Shown here piece after piece: positions 1-7,459 of a stretch of DNA of 11,312 nucleotides. Where the stretch lies: NCBI GenBank assembly GCA_947095945.1, contig CAMUQM010000048.1:1-11312 (forward strand), read 5' to 3'. Position 1 is the first letter of the stretch; the number at the start of each line of letters is the position of its first letter. This DNA is from an uncultured Prevotella sp. Lineage in GTDB: Bacteria; Bacteroidota; Bacteroidia; Bacteroidales; Bacteroidaceae. Both the position numbers and the translations under genes were made by a program. A model generated the notes under the pieces. That model did not search any database and was not told the origin of the DNA. It saw nothing but the letters and a program-made list of their open reading frames with translations.

Positions 1-1234
1 GGTAGAGCGTGAAGTTGTCCGTTTCGTGGAACGTGATGCCTTGCGGTGCACCATTAATATACACACCTTCCATCGTTCCGTAACTCTTCATGATGCGCTC
101 ACCAGCAGCAATATAAGTGTAACGACTCGTCTTGCCATTATCAGAGAGTACCATCAGTCGGTTGTCCTCATCCCAGTACATCTCACGGGTAGTATTCGTA
201 GAGTCGTTCGTTACCAGCGTTGGATTACCGTTGGCATCGTATGTGTAATGGTCGTGACCAATCTGCGTTGGAGCCGTCGGGTGGTTACTGTCCTCATACT
301 TATAAGCAAAGTTATAAGACTTAGCAGTTGTCGTTGAGTCCACCTTCTGTACCTTCGTCAGCGGTTCACTCATCCGTCCGAACGACATCACCATATCGTA
401 ACTTGCACTTTTTGCCTTACCGTTTGCGTGAATAAGGCGGTTCATCTCGTCATATTCATACGTATGCGAACTCCTTCCTCCTAACTTCGCCTTGTTGATT
501 TTCGTCAGTGACGTTGGGTTGGCAGCATTCGTAATACCGAGGATATTATCCACAGCATCATAACGATACTTGTTTTCCATCACAGTCTGACCATCCGCTG
601 TAAGGTTCATCACCTGCAGACGTTCACGCTGCTTGTCGTAGGTATAGGTAGTCTCCGTGCCATTACCGAGTTTCGTATAGACCGTATGACCCTCTTTGTC
701 GTAACCTATCCTATCAACAATAACGCTCTGACGTCCCTGTTTATTGCTCGTAAGACGCTCAACCTGTCCGGCAGCATTGTAGTGATAGGTCACCACTTCA
801 CCATCAGGATAAGTCATCGTCTGCACACGGTTCCAGCTATCATAGGTAGCACCATAGACATAAGTCCTAATATCCGCCACACTCGCCATGACTGTACGTA
901 TAGTCTTCGTCACCTCACCCTGTCGACCATAGTAATAGGCTTCACCGCCACTCGCATCCTCTACAAGGGCAAGACGACCAGCACGGTTATACTTATCGCC
1001 AGCTTTACCATAGGTATAAGTAACACGATTAAAGAGGTTTTCTGGATAAAGCACCTCATGGAGTCGCTCAAAGTCGTAGGTGTAAGAGATGTAACCCTTG
1101 TCAGATATCGACTTCCTAAGCTCTGCCGTGAGCTTCGTCAGGAGGTTGCCTGCCGCATCATAGGTCATATTCGTTTCACCAGCATCAGGATAGTTCACCA
1201 TCAGTTTGCGACCAAGCAAGTCGTATGCATACCA
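1..1234 (-). CDS. Rhs core protein fragment, 5'-truncated and running off the window
   Basis: This is a continuous open frame of YD-repeat (Rhs) sequence whose C-terminal part lies outside the window. Visible repeats include YAYDLLGRKLMVNYPDAGE, MTYDAAGNLLTKL, HYNAAGQVERLTSN and YTYDANGNPTLVTNDST. The core frame starts abruptly at about 1234 (WYAYD). An in-frame TAA sits at 1271-1273, so no long N-terminal region, signal or PAAR domain can precede it. Possible starts are a TTG at 1249 or the first in-frame ATG at 1201, inside the core. Known Rhs proteins use such repeats to form a shell around the C-terminal toxin; this piece is too short to form a complete one. It follows a terminator and a repeat element, so it probably begins another displaced cassette. 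One difference from the sister copies is YTYIAAGE in place of YTYNAAGE. The Rhs identity is secure; expression is doubtful. Confidence 0.85.
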
Positions 1235-1238
1235 ACTG

Positions 1239-1246
1239 CAAATATA
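1239..1246 (-). promoter_or_regulatory. possible Bacteroidota -7 promoter box (TATATTTG)
   Basis: The minus strand reads TATATTTG, a perfect match to the TAnnTTTG -7 consensus of the Bacteroidota primary sigma factor. It points into the truncated core copy, 38 bases before its first in-frame ATG at 1201. I see no TTTG -33 box at the usual spacing of about 20 bases, so this rests on one box in AT-rich DNA. Confidence 0.3.
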
Positions 1247-1340
1247 CAACTTTATTTTGTAAATGAGTCTTTAGATCATGGGAAAACGGGGAAGGATAGG
1301 GTGCGTTGTGCGCGTAAATGTAACCAAGAAAAAAGCATCA

Positions 1341-1395
1341 AAACCCCTAATTAAGTTTAATTTCTAGTTGCTGTCACTTTTAACACTTCGCGTAA
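1341..1395 (+). repeat. left terminal inverted repeat (55 bp)
   Basis: It begins AAACCCCTAAT and ends CGCGTAA, pairing with 1993-2047. A perfectly matching central block (GTTGCTGTCACTTTTAACA) lies at about 1368-1385. Seven mismatches in total are scattered outside that block. Confidence 0.8.
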
Positions 1396-1713
1396 TGGGT
1401 TTATATTCAGGATATTAAAGACATAAAAGGAGTGACAGAAATGACAGCAAAAACGGAAATGGTATACGGTAGGATTTTGTCCTTGGGTGGGAAAGGGGGA
1501 ACTAATAGTTATAAGATACGCCTGTTCATAGTAAAACGTTCCAGCGCAGATCCTTGTAAGATTATCCATCTCGATGTATATCACCGCACCATTACAGACT
1601 AATCTGAAATATATTTACAGTGATTTGAAGCTGCATGTCCACAAAATCTGGAGTTATGCAAAGCATTCGGACTTGTATGCCATTCTCTATCAAAGACTTA
1701 TAAATGCCTTTCT

Positions 1714-1801
1714 AAAAGGTGCCCTTTTACGCTGCAAAAGGGCGTCTTTCACACCTCAAAAGAGCACCTTTTACTCTACAAAAGGGCATCTTTTACTTTA
1801 T
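1714..1801 (+). repeat. 22-bp tandem repeat, four units
   Basis: The units start at 1714, 1736, 1758 and 1780. Each begins AAAAG, continues with a GGGC/GTGC-like centre and CTTTT or CTTTC, and ends in a variable seven-base tail. A degenerate fifth unit may start at 1802. The 22-bp length is not a multiple of three and the ORFs across it shift composition, so it is not coding. GCCCTTTT at the end of unit 1 and AAAAGGGC at the start of unit 2 can pair as an 8-bp stem with a 7-base loop, so the array can fold into a chain of hairpins. Confidence 0.8.
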
Positions 1802-1992
1802 AAAAAACCACCTACTATTCTCAATGTATGAATCTTTATTACGACCCTTCTTATGCCCTTTTCCCTTTCATAACAAGCGAGTATCTCTCCCACTACATTA
1901 TTATAACAACACCATAAAAACAAACCACCTTTCAATTTTCCTGTCACTCCTGCCACTCCTTCCAACATCACAACGCATTGATAACAAGCCGC

Positions 1993-2047
1993 TTACACGA
2001 AATGTTAAAAGTGACAGCAACTAAAAACAAAACTATATTAGGGGTTT
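1993..2047 (-). repeat. right terminal inverted repeat (55 bp)
   Basis: This is the inverted partner of 1341-1395 and ends outward in TTAGGGGTTT. The equal length of the two arms, without indels, argues against chance similarity. Confidence 0.8.
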
Positions 2048-2143
2048 AGAGTAACTATAGAACATGTAATACCAAAGACTGTATCCGAAGAAATATGTAT
2101 CTTTCCTCATGATTCTAGGCGTTCTTTACATTGAAACAAAGGA

Positions 2144-2180
2144 AACAAAAAGACTGAACCCCTGTTGAGGAGTTCAGCCT
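2144..2180 (-). terminator. intrinsic terminator after the lipoprotein immunity gene
   Basis: On the minus strand GGCTGAACTCC, loop TCAACA, GGGGTTCAGTC forms an 11-bp stem with two G-U pairs, followed by a T-run (TTTTTG). It lies about 20 bases after the stop of the gene ending at 2200, so it closes the transcript carrying the protease tip and its immunity gene. It would also insulate the core copy at 1-1234. Confidence 0.85.
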
Positions 2181-2199
2181 TAAATTATATCTAACAAAT

Positions 2200-2619
2200 T
2201 TACCAAGCAGGAACTATAGATTTGATAAACGAAGTATCAAATTGTTCCAAGGTATCTTTTTTCCTTTTATATATAAGTTTCTCGTTACATTTTTTTAAGC
2301 TGCCTAGACAAAAGGTATTACTATCTAATGATAGTACTAAATCTCTAGTACAATTATTATTTAAATCTTTTAGATATAAAGAATCCTTGTGAACCCTATA
2401 TCGTAAATAAATAACAGTATCTGTCAGGCAATCAAATATGGCTGTAGAATCTTTATAAAAAGACAAATTTATGTATGCAATCGGTTTAACATCTTTACTA
2501 ACTAGTTCCCAGCATCCTGTTATTGCTTGAGGATCAATTTCTGTCTTCGATTTACAAGAAAAAAACAGGAACAAGGATAATGTTAAAGAAATTAAGATAT
2601 AAAATTTAATCCGAAACAT
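2200..2619 (-). CDS. lipoprotein immunity candidate for the metzincin Rhs tip
   Basis: This small secreted lipoprotein (139 aa from this start) is probably the immunity protein of the protease toxin just upstream. The start chosen gives MFRIKFYILISLTLSLFLFF followed by SC: a short basic n-region, a long hydrophobic stretch and a lipobox cysteine at residue 22. An ATG seven codons earlier (2640) is also possible. Residues after the cysteine (KSKTEID) lack the acidic cluster of Bacteroidota surface-exported lipoproteins, so a periplasm-facing anchor is likelier. The mature part (ITGCWELVSKDVKP, then alternating strands such as LSFYKDSTAIF and DSLYLKD, ending LIYKRKK) has the rhythm of lipocalin-like Bacteroidota lipoproteins. 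It overlaps the toxin end by 14 bases, which suggests coupled translation, and a terminator follows. The lipoprotein call is strong; the immunity role is inferred from position. Confidence 0.75.
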   Translation of the reverse strand: MFRIKFYILISLTLSLFLFFSCKSKTEIDPQAITGCWELVSKDVKPIAYINLSFYKDSTAIFDCLTDTVIYLRYRVHKDSLYLKDLNNNCTRDLVLSLDSNTFCLGSLKKCNEKLIYKRKKDTLEQFDTSFIKSIVPAW

Positions 2620-4435
2620 GCCCAAGATAAGCTTTTCCATCTTTGAAATTTAATTTATTAATATTCAATTGATCAATATCTTTTTGTGTTACCTTTCGTT
2701 TTGCAGGGTCTAATGTGCCCCCTTTTGAACCAGGCTTGGCTTGAGGATTATATTGGTAGCTCTTATCAACAAATGTCCCACGAGGAGCCATTATATTAGG
2801 TTGCCCCTTACCACGAAGGTCTCTTTCCGTATGTTTTAAGCCTAAACTATGTCCAAACTCATGAGCCTCTGTAAGTGTACCTGGCCCTTTTATATTATCA
2901 AGTTGAAATTCTCCAACATTCCCTCCTATATCCATATAAGAGACACCCTCAATGGACCCTCCTGTAGCATATTTAACAACTTCTACGTAATTTATCTCTG
3001 GATTAGTATTGTTAGCTTTCTCTATATCTAAAGCAACTCCTTTTAGGCCTAGCCAACCACCAGTGTCTCTATATTCTCCTTTTATTTGGAAAACGACATT
3101 ATACGTAGTTTTTCCTATAGTAACTTTTCCTTGAGCTGCATTCCAACTATTTTGTATATCTGCTGCTGTTTGAAATGCAATAACAGTAGAAGCACATTCT
3201 CCGTAGAAAACAAGTGTTGCACTTATAACGATAGTCTTTGTTCGACTATTTATTGTAACCTTCGCGGATTTTCCATTTGGATCTTTGAAAAAAAGAGGAT
3301 TATAAAATACATAATTATAAGATGTAATACCAGGATATTTCTCTTTCAATGGATCTACCCCATACCAAATACTTGCCATAGGATTCATGTACCTTGCACC
3401 ATAATAATACAAGCCAGTTTCCTCATCGAACTGTTTGCCGTTGAACTTATATGGCAGTTCTTCACTGCTACTATGTTCGTCAACTAACAGTTCACCATAT
3501 GGCAGGTAGGCATCATACTGTGTGATGTTGGCTTTATCATCTGTGATGTAAGATGTTGAGCCGAGGTGGTCACTGTGATAGAAGAAGGTTTCTTCTTTTG
3601 TAGTGTCGTTGGCAATATAGCCATAACCAGTCTGTGGGTCATCAGGGTTGCTCGGGTCATTCCAGCTTACAGGTGGACCGGGGTTAGTATTCGGTGTGGT
3701 GTTGGGGCGTGGAGTCTGAATCCAACCCTGTGGCACATCGTGGTTACCGAGTGTGTCAATGATAGAGTTATACCCTCGTTTTGTATTCTCTGGGTCACCA
3801 TACGCACCCTTCATTGTAGGTACACCAGGTGCAATGCCCTGCTGCTTATAATAAGCCTCTTTCTGCTTCTGAATCTGATTCATACGTTCAGCATAGTCCT
3901 GCTGACCAGCAGTTACGTATGAGCCGTTACGTCCATAAACGTTGTTAAACAATCCTGTACCGATACGGCTGGCGATTCGTTTGTCACCAAGGAAGTAATG
4001 CTTTGTAAAGCGATTCTTGTTAATGCTGATTATTGAGGCAGGATAGAGCGTGAAGTTATCCGTCTCGTGGAAGGTAATACCCTGCGGTGCACCATTGATA
4101 TACACACCCTCCATCGTACCGTAACTCTTCATAATACGTTCACCAGCAGCGTTGTAAGTGTAACGACTTGTCTTGCCATTATCAGAGAGTACCATCAAGC
4201 GGTTGTCTTCATCCCAATACATCTCACGGGTAGTATTCGTCGAATCGTTCGTTACCAGCGTTGGATTACCGTTGGCATCATACGTGTAATGATCGTGACC
4301 TATCTGTGTTGGAGCTGTTGGATGATTACTGTCCTCATACTTATATGCGAAGTTATAAGACTTAGCAGTTGTCGTTGAGTCCACCTTCTGCACCTTCGTC
4401 AGCGGTTCACTCATCCGTCCGAACGACATCACCAT
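2606..4435 (-). CDS. truncated Rhs protein with C-terminal metzincin-like zinc protease tip
   Basis: Residues 1 to about 363 are Rhs core (YTYDANGNPTLVTNDST, SDHLGSTSYITD, YKFNGKQFDEETGLYYYGAR, WYGVDPL), ending in FKDPNGK, the DPxG motif at the core/tip boundary. The tip (about 385-609) contains HEFGHSLGLKH (H525, E526, H529, H535), the metzincin zinc site HExxHxxGxxH, and a downstream Met-turn-like NIMAPRG (M549). Together these support a zinc endopeptidase effector of unknown substrate. Core similarity starts at 4445 and an in-frame TGA lies just upstream (about 4461-4463), so this ATG, internal to the core, is the earliest ATG available. The protein lacks most of the shell and any N-terminal delivery domain. 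It looks like a displaced cassette that may be silent or act as a donor for recombination. The tip is AT-rich compared with the core. Confidence 0.85.
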   Translation of the reverse strand: MVMSFGRMSEPLTKVQKVDSTTTAKSYNFAYKYEDSNHPTAPTQIGHDHYTYDANGNPTLVTNDSTNTTREMYWDEDNRLMVLSDNGKTSRYTYNAAGERIMKSYGTMEGVYINGAPQGITFHETDNFTLYPASIISINKNRFTKHYFLGDKRIASRIGTGLFNNVYGRNGSYVTAGQQDYAERMNQIQKQKEAYYKQQGIAPGVPTMKGAYGDPENTKRGYNSIIDTLGNHDVPQGWIQTPRPNTTPNTNPGPPVSWNDPSNPDDPQTGYGYIANDTTKEETFFYHSDHLGSTSYITDDKANITQYDAYLPYGELLVDEHSSSEELPYKFNGKQFDEETGLYYYGARYMNPMASIWYGVDPLKEKYPGITSYNYVFYNPLFFKDPNGKSAKVTINSRTKTIVISATLVFYGECASTVIAFQTAADIQNSWNAAQGKVTIGKTTYNVVFQIKGEYRDTGGWLGLKGVALDIEKANNTNPEINYVEVVKYATGGSIEGVSYMDIGGNVGEFQLDNIKGPGTLTEAHEFGHSLGLKHTERDLRGKGQPNIMAPRGTFVDKSYQYNPQAKPGSKGGTLDPAKRKVTQKDIDQLNINKLNFKDGKAYLGHVSD

Positions 4436-4478
4436 ATCATACGATAAAGTATAAAAGAATCATCTCTTATGAGTATTT

Positions 4479-4877
4479 CTATTCTTTATATCTTAGAATC
4501 CTTCCTATAAGTAAAATGAAAAAGCTTAAAATCCATATGTAGTATCCAATCTGCAATGAAACAATATCACTATGTTTTCCTGCTTCATTAATAACAATAT
4601 AGGGGCATCCGTGGAATAAGCATCCTAAAATGAGACTGCCTGTTAATAATATTATACCGAGACTTTTACTCTTTATAAATAAAGATATCAAGAAAAGAAT
4701 ATTCGCATACCATGATATATAATAAACAGTTAGTTCGCTATTTATAAATACACCAGCCCATCCAAAAAATAAAGCCGTATATCCCATGTAATCAAAGGAA
4801 CTATCTCTTACAGAAAAGCATGGTAGAAAGCAGCTAATTATAAAGGTAATTAGACCTATAAAAGTAATAACTCTCAT
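4479..4877 (-). CDS. four-helix membrane protein, immunity candidate for the lipase-like tip
   Basis: This 132-aa protein has about four transmembrane segments: residues 3-22 (ITFIGLITFIISCFLPCF), about 30-45, about 53-85 (a WYANILFLISLF segment and a GIILLTGSLILGCL segment) and about 108-126 (YYIWILSFFILLIGRI). It starts two bases after the stop of the lipase-like Rhs tip, the usual place for a cognate immunity gene and compatible with translational coupling. The WYAN motif in the third segment resembles small four-helix membrane proteins found in many bacteria; that is recall, not a search. A membrane immunity protein fits an effector attacking the envelope. Its stop is 33 bases from the point where the next Rhs core fragment begins (4445). 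The membrane call is firm; the immunity role is inferred from position. Confidence 0.75.
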   Translation of the reverse strand: MRVITFIGLITFIISCFLPCFSVRDSSFDYMGYTALFFGWAGVFINSELTVYYISWYANILFLISLFIKSKSLGIILLTGSLILGCLFHGCPYIVINEAGKHSDIVSLQIGYYIWILSFFILLIGRILRYKE

Positions 4878-4879
4878 GT

Positions 4880-7234
4880 TTATTTATACCCCTCTCTATT
4901 TAAAATTTTTATAACAACTTTCATTGTATGCTTATCAAAGGCATTACCATCTTCATCCCTTGAAGGTAAATATATTTTTTTATCTATTTTCTCGGCGTAC
5001 CTATTTATAGTTTCATCAAGAAATTCTCCTCTAACAACCATGGCTGTTACTCCCAACCTCTTATAACCAGTGTAATTTTCTATTGATAACCCATACTTTT
5101 TTAAATTTACAGCTGCAGGATTAAATAATATGGCATTACGATTTGTTGCCACTGCATTAGCAGCAGCTTCTGCTCCACCTTTCGAATGCCCAACAAAGGT
5201 TATTTCGCTGTTCTTAAACTTCCTCACCACCTCTTTTGCAACTTTAAGAGAAAGATGCATATCTACAGAATATCCAAATGGCTGCTTTAAATCTTCGATT
5301 ATACTCTGACGTCCTTTAGAACTATTCTCAAAATATGTACCTGCGTTTGCAAGGACATATTCAATCTTTCCATTAGTTTTTTTTGTATATAATCCAGCCT
5401 TAAAACTATCAGAATATTTACTTGTATAAACATACTTCAAAGTCCACCCATCAACAATATCTCCGGCTTTTCCATCATATATATGGTTCGCAAGCTTTGC
5501 TGCTTCCTTCTTTGTGGGATATTTTCCTTTATAATCAATAAAAACAGTCGGATTCCCGTAGCAATAAGAATATCCAAAGTATACAGGGAACTTCTCCGCT
5601 AACGGATCCACCCCATACCAAACACTTGCCATAGGATTCAAGTATCTTGCACCATAATAGTACAGACCAGTCTCTTCATCAAACTGTTTGCCATTGAACT
5701 TATACGGTAGGTCTTCGGAGCTACTGTGCTCATCAACTAACAGTTCACCATATGGAAGATATGCATCATATTGCGTGATGTTGGCTTTATCATCTGTGAT
5801 GTAAGACGTTGAGCCGAGGTGGTCACTGTGATAGAAGAAGGTTTCCTCTTTCGTTGTGTCGTTGGCAATATAGCCATAACCAGTCTGTGGGTCATCAGGG
5901 TTGCTCGGGTCATTCCAGCTTACAGGGGGACCGGGGTTAGTATTCGGTGTGGTGTTAGGGCGTGGAGTCTGAATCCAACCCTGTGGCACATCGTGGTTGC
6001 CGAGTGTGTCAATGATAGAGTTATATCCTCGTTTTGTATTCTCTGGATCACCATACGCACCCTTCATGGTAGGTACACCAGGGGCAATGCCCTGCTGTTT
6101 ATAGTATGCCTCTTTCTGCTTCTGTATCTGATTCATACGTTCAACATAATCCTGCTGACCAGCCGTTACGTATGAGCCGTTACGTCCATAGACGTTGTTA
6201 AACAGACCTGTACCTATCTTTGATGCTACACGCTTGTCACCAATGAAGTAATGCTTCGTAAAGCGATTCTTGTTAATGCTGATTATTGAGGCAGGATAGA
6301 GCGTGAAGTTATCCGTCTCGTGGAAGGTAATACCCTGCGGTGCACCATTGATATACACACCCTCCATCGTACCGTAACTCTTCATGATACGCTCACCAGC
6401 AGCATTATAAGTATATCGACTCGTTTTGCCATTGTCAGAGAGTACCATCAGTCGGTTATCTTCATCCCAGTACATCTCACGGGTAGTATTCGTAGAGTCA
6501 TTTGTTACCAGCGTTGGATTACCGTTGGCATCGTATGTGTAATGGTCGTGACCAATCTGCGTTGGAGCTGTCGGATGGTTACTGTCCTCATACTTATAAG
6601 CAAAGTTATAAGACTTAGCAGTTGTCGTTGAGTCCACCTTCTGTACCTTTGTCAGCGGTTCACTCATCCGTCCGAACGACATCACCATATCATACGATGC
6701 ACGCTTTGCCTTACCGCTTGCATGAATAAGACGGTTCAGCTCATCATACTCATACGTATGCGAACTCCTTCCTCCTAACTTCGCCTTGTTGAGTTTCGTC
6801 AGCGACGTTGGGTTGGCAGCATTCGTAATACCGAGGATATTATCCACAGCATCATAACGATACTTGTTTTCCATCACAGTCTGACCATCCGCTGTAAGGT
6901 TCATCACCTGCAGACGTTCACGCTGCTTGTCGTAGGTATAGGTAGTCTCCGTGCCATTACCGAGTTTCGTATAGACCGTATGACCCTCTTTATCGTAACC
7001 TATCCTGTCAACAATAACGCTCTGACGTCCCTGTTTATTGCTCGTCATACTCTCAACCTGTCCTGCAGCATTGTAGTGATAGGTCACCACTTCACCGTCA
7101 GGATAAGTCATCGTCTGCACACGGTTCCAGCTGTCATAGGTAGCACCATAGACATAAGTCCTGATATCTGCCACACTCGCCATGACTGTACGGACAGTCT
7201 TTGTCACCTCACCTTGCTTGCCGTAGTAATACAC
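4880..7234 (-). CDS. 5'-truncated Rhs protein with C-terminal Ser-His lipase-like tip
   Basis: Residues 1 to about 545 are YD-repeat core, through SDHLGSTSYITD and YKFNGKQFDEETGLYYYGAR to WYGVDPL. The tip (about 570-784) has an alpha/beta-hydrolase nucleophile elbow, ITFVGHSKGGAEAAA, with S684 in GxSxG, followed by AILFNPAAVN, a possible acid D740 (GEFLDET) and a C-terminal His H769 (FDKHTMKVV). This order fits a class-3-lipase or phospholipase-like fold and suggests membrane lipids as target; the substrate is not proven. At the boundary the usual DPxG is replaced by FIDYKGK. The GTG start at 7234 is only the first permitted start codon. The core frame is open further upstream to 7441 and on to the stop of the preceding immunity gene, with no ATG or ribosome binding site, so this is probably a displaced cassette. 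The tip is AT-rich compared with the core. Confidence 0.85.
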   Translation of the reverse strand: MYYYGKQGEVTKTVRTVMASVADIRTYVYGATYDSWNRVQTMTYPDGEVVTYHYNAAGQVESMTSNKQGRQSVIVDRIGYDKEGHTVYTKLGNGTETTYTYDKQRERLQVMNLTADGQTVMENKYRYDAVDNILGITNAANPTSLTKLNKAKLGGRSSHTYEYDELNRLIHASGKAKRASYDMVMSFGRMSEPLTKVQKVDSTTTAKSYNFAYKYEDSNHPTAPTQIGHDHYTYDANGNPTLVTNDSTNTTREMYWDEDNRLMVLSDNGKTSRYTYNAAGERIMKSYGTMEGVYINGAPQGITFHETDNFTLYPASIISINKNRFTKHYFIGDKRVASKIGTGLFNNVYGRNGSYVTAGQQDYVERMNQIQKQKEAYYKQQGIAPGVPTMKGAYGDPENTKRGYNSIIDTLGNHDVPQGWIQTPRPNTTPNTNPGPPVSWNDPSNPDDPQTGYGYIANDTTKEETFFYHSDHLGSTSYITDDKANITQYDAYLPYGELLVDEHSSSEDLPYKFNGKQFDEETGLYYYGARYLNPMASVWYGVDPLAEKFPVYFGYSYCYGNPTVFIDYKGKYPTKKEAAKLANHIYDGKAGDIVDGWTLKYVYTSKYSDSFKAGLYTKKTNGKIEYVLANAGTYFENSSKGRQSIIEDLKQPFGYSVDMHLSLKVAKEVVRKFKNSEITFVGHSKGGAEAAANAVATNRNAILFNPAAVNLKKYGLSIENYTGYKRLGVTAMVVRGEFLDETINRYAEKIDKKIYLPSRDEDGNAFDKHTMKVVIKILNREGYK

Positions 7235-7441
7235 TTCACCGCCACTCGCATCCTCTACGAGGGCAAGACGACCAGCGCGATTATACTTATCGCCAGCCTT
7301 ACCATAGGTATAAGTAACACGATTAAAGAGGTTTTCTGGATAAAGTACCTCATGGAGTCGCTCGAAGTCGTAGGTGTAAGAGATGTAACCCTTGTCAGAT
7401 ATCGACTTCCTAAGCTCTGCCGTAAGATTCGTCAGGAGGTT
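5604..7441 (-). repeat. reference copy of the repeated Rhs core
   Basis: This is the longest core copy with its 3' end in the window. It aligns without indels to 3351-4445 (offset 2253), to 10391-11312 (offset 4787) and to 1-1147 (offset 6294). By eye about nine bases in ten match. The left edge is shared: all three complete ends stop matching near the WYGVDPL/WYGMDAL codons, after which tips are unrelated apart from a short NP...D..G boundary. The right edges differ between copies (4445, 7441, beyond 11312), as expected if each older cassette was cut at a different place in the core. Confidence 0.9.
7235..7441 (-). pseudogene. start-less Rhs core extension of the lipase cassette
   Basis: The core frame continues upstream of the GTG at 7234 as NLLTNLTAELRKSISDKGY, then YTYDFERLHEVLYPENLFN and a further repeat, ending at 7441. 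Only 18 bases of unrelated sequence separate 7441 from the stop codon of the 155-aa gene (7460-7462), and these are in the same frame. No ATG, GTG or TTG occurs in this stretch, so it cannot be translated from a conventional local start. It is the cut end of an older, longer Rhs gene. Confidence 0.75.
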
Positions 7442-7459
7442 ACATACATTGTATATTTT

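Larger units (their letters stand above)
1341..2047. mobile_element. MITE-like non-coding element with long terminal inverted repeats
   Basis: The outer 55 bases at the two ends (1341-1395 and 1993-2047) are inverted copies, identical at 48 of 55 positions without a gap. Weaker inverted similarity continues inward for about 30 bases, including GGAGTG/GTGACAG-like motifs. The 707-bp interior holds no convincing gene, only short ORFs in several frames, plus a 22-bp tandem repeat. Long inverted ends and no transposase suggest a non-autonomous element or a decayed insertion sequence. I see no clear target-site duplication at the outermost bases, so the true ends may lie a few bases away. It separates the terminator of the protease cassette from the next core copy. 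It could instead be a large intergenic cruciform repeat rather than a mobile element. Confidence 0.5.

Noticed and set aside
26..1354. Plus-strand ORFs opposite the core at 26-337 and 686-1354
   Set aside because: They are antisense shadows of the YD-repeat core. The same shadows recur at constant offsets in the other copies (4067, 6320, 6980), and their sequences are threonine/isoleucine-rich with no start context.
1357..1584. 75-aa minus-strand ORF inside the repeat element
   Set aside because: It begins in the interior and runs out through the left inverted repeat, with no domain-like pattern. The inverted structure explains the sequence better.
1714..1801. Possible CRISPR array
   Set aside because: Units are directly contiguous without spacers, and no cas-like gene is present.
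1574..2024. Plus-strand ORFs of 85 and 101 aa over the 22-bp repeats
   Set aside because: Two frames are open across the same tandem repeat, their repeats are low-complexity translations, and the unit length is not a multiple of three.
3566..3922. 118-aa plus-strand ORF, repeated at 5819-6175 and 10606-10962
   Set aside because: It is antisense to the Pro-rich insert and SDHLGSTSY part of the core. It is conserved only because the core is duplicated.
4446..4478. Possible terminator after the four-helix immunity gene
   Set aside because: Only a weak A/T stem (ATAAGA with TCTTTTAT) is visible, without GC-rich pairs. It is unlikely to terminate.
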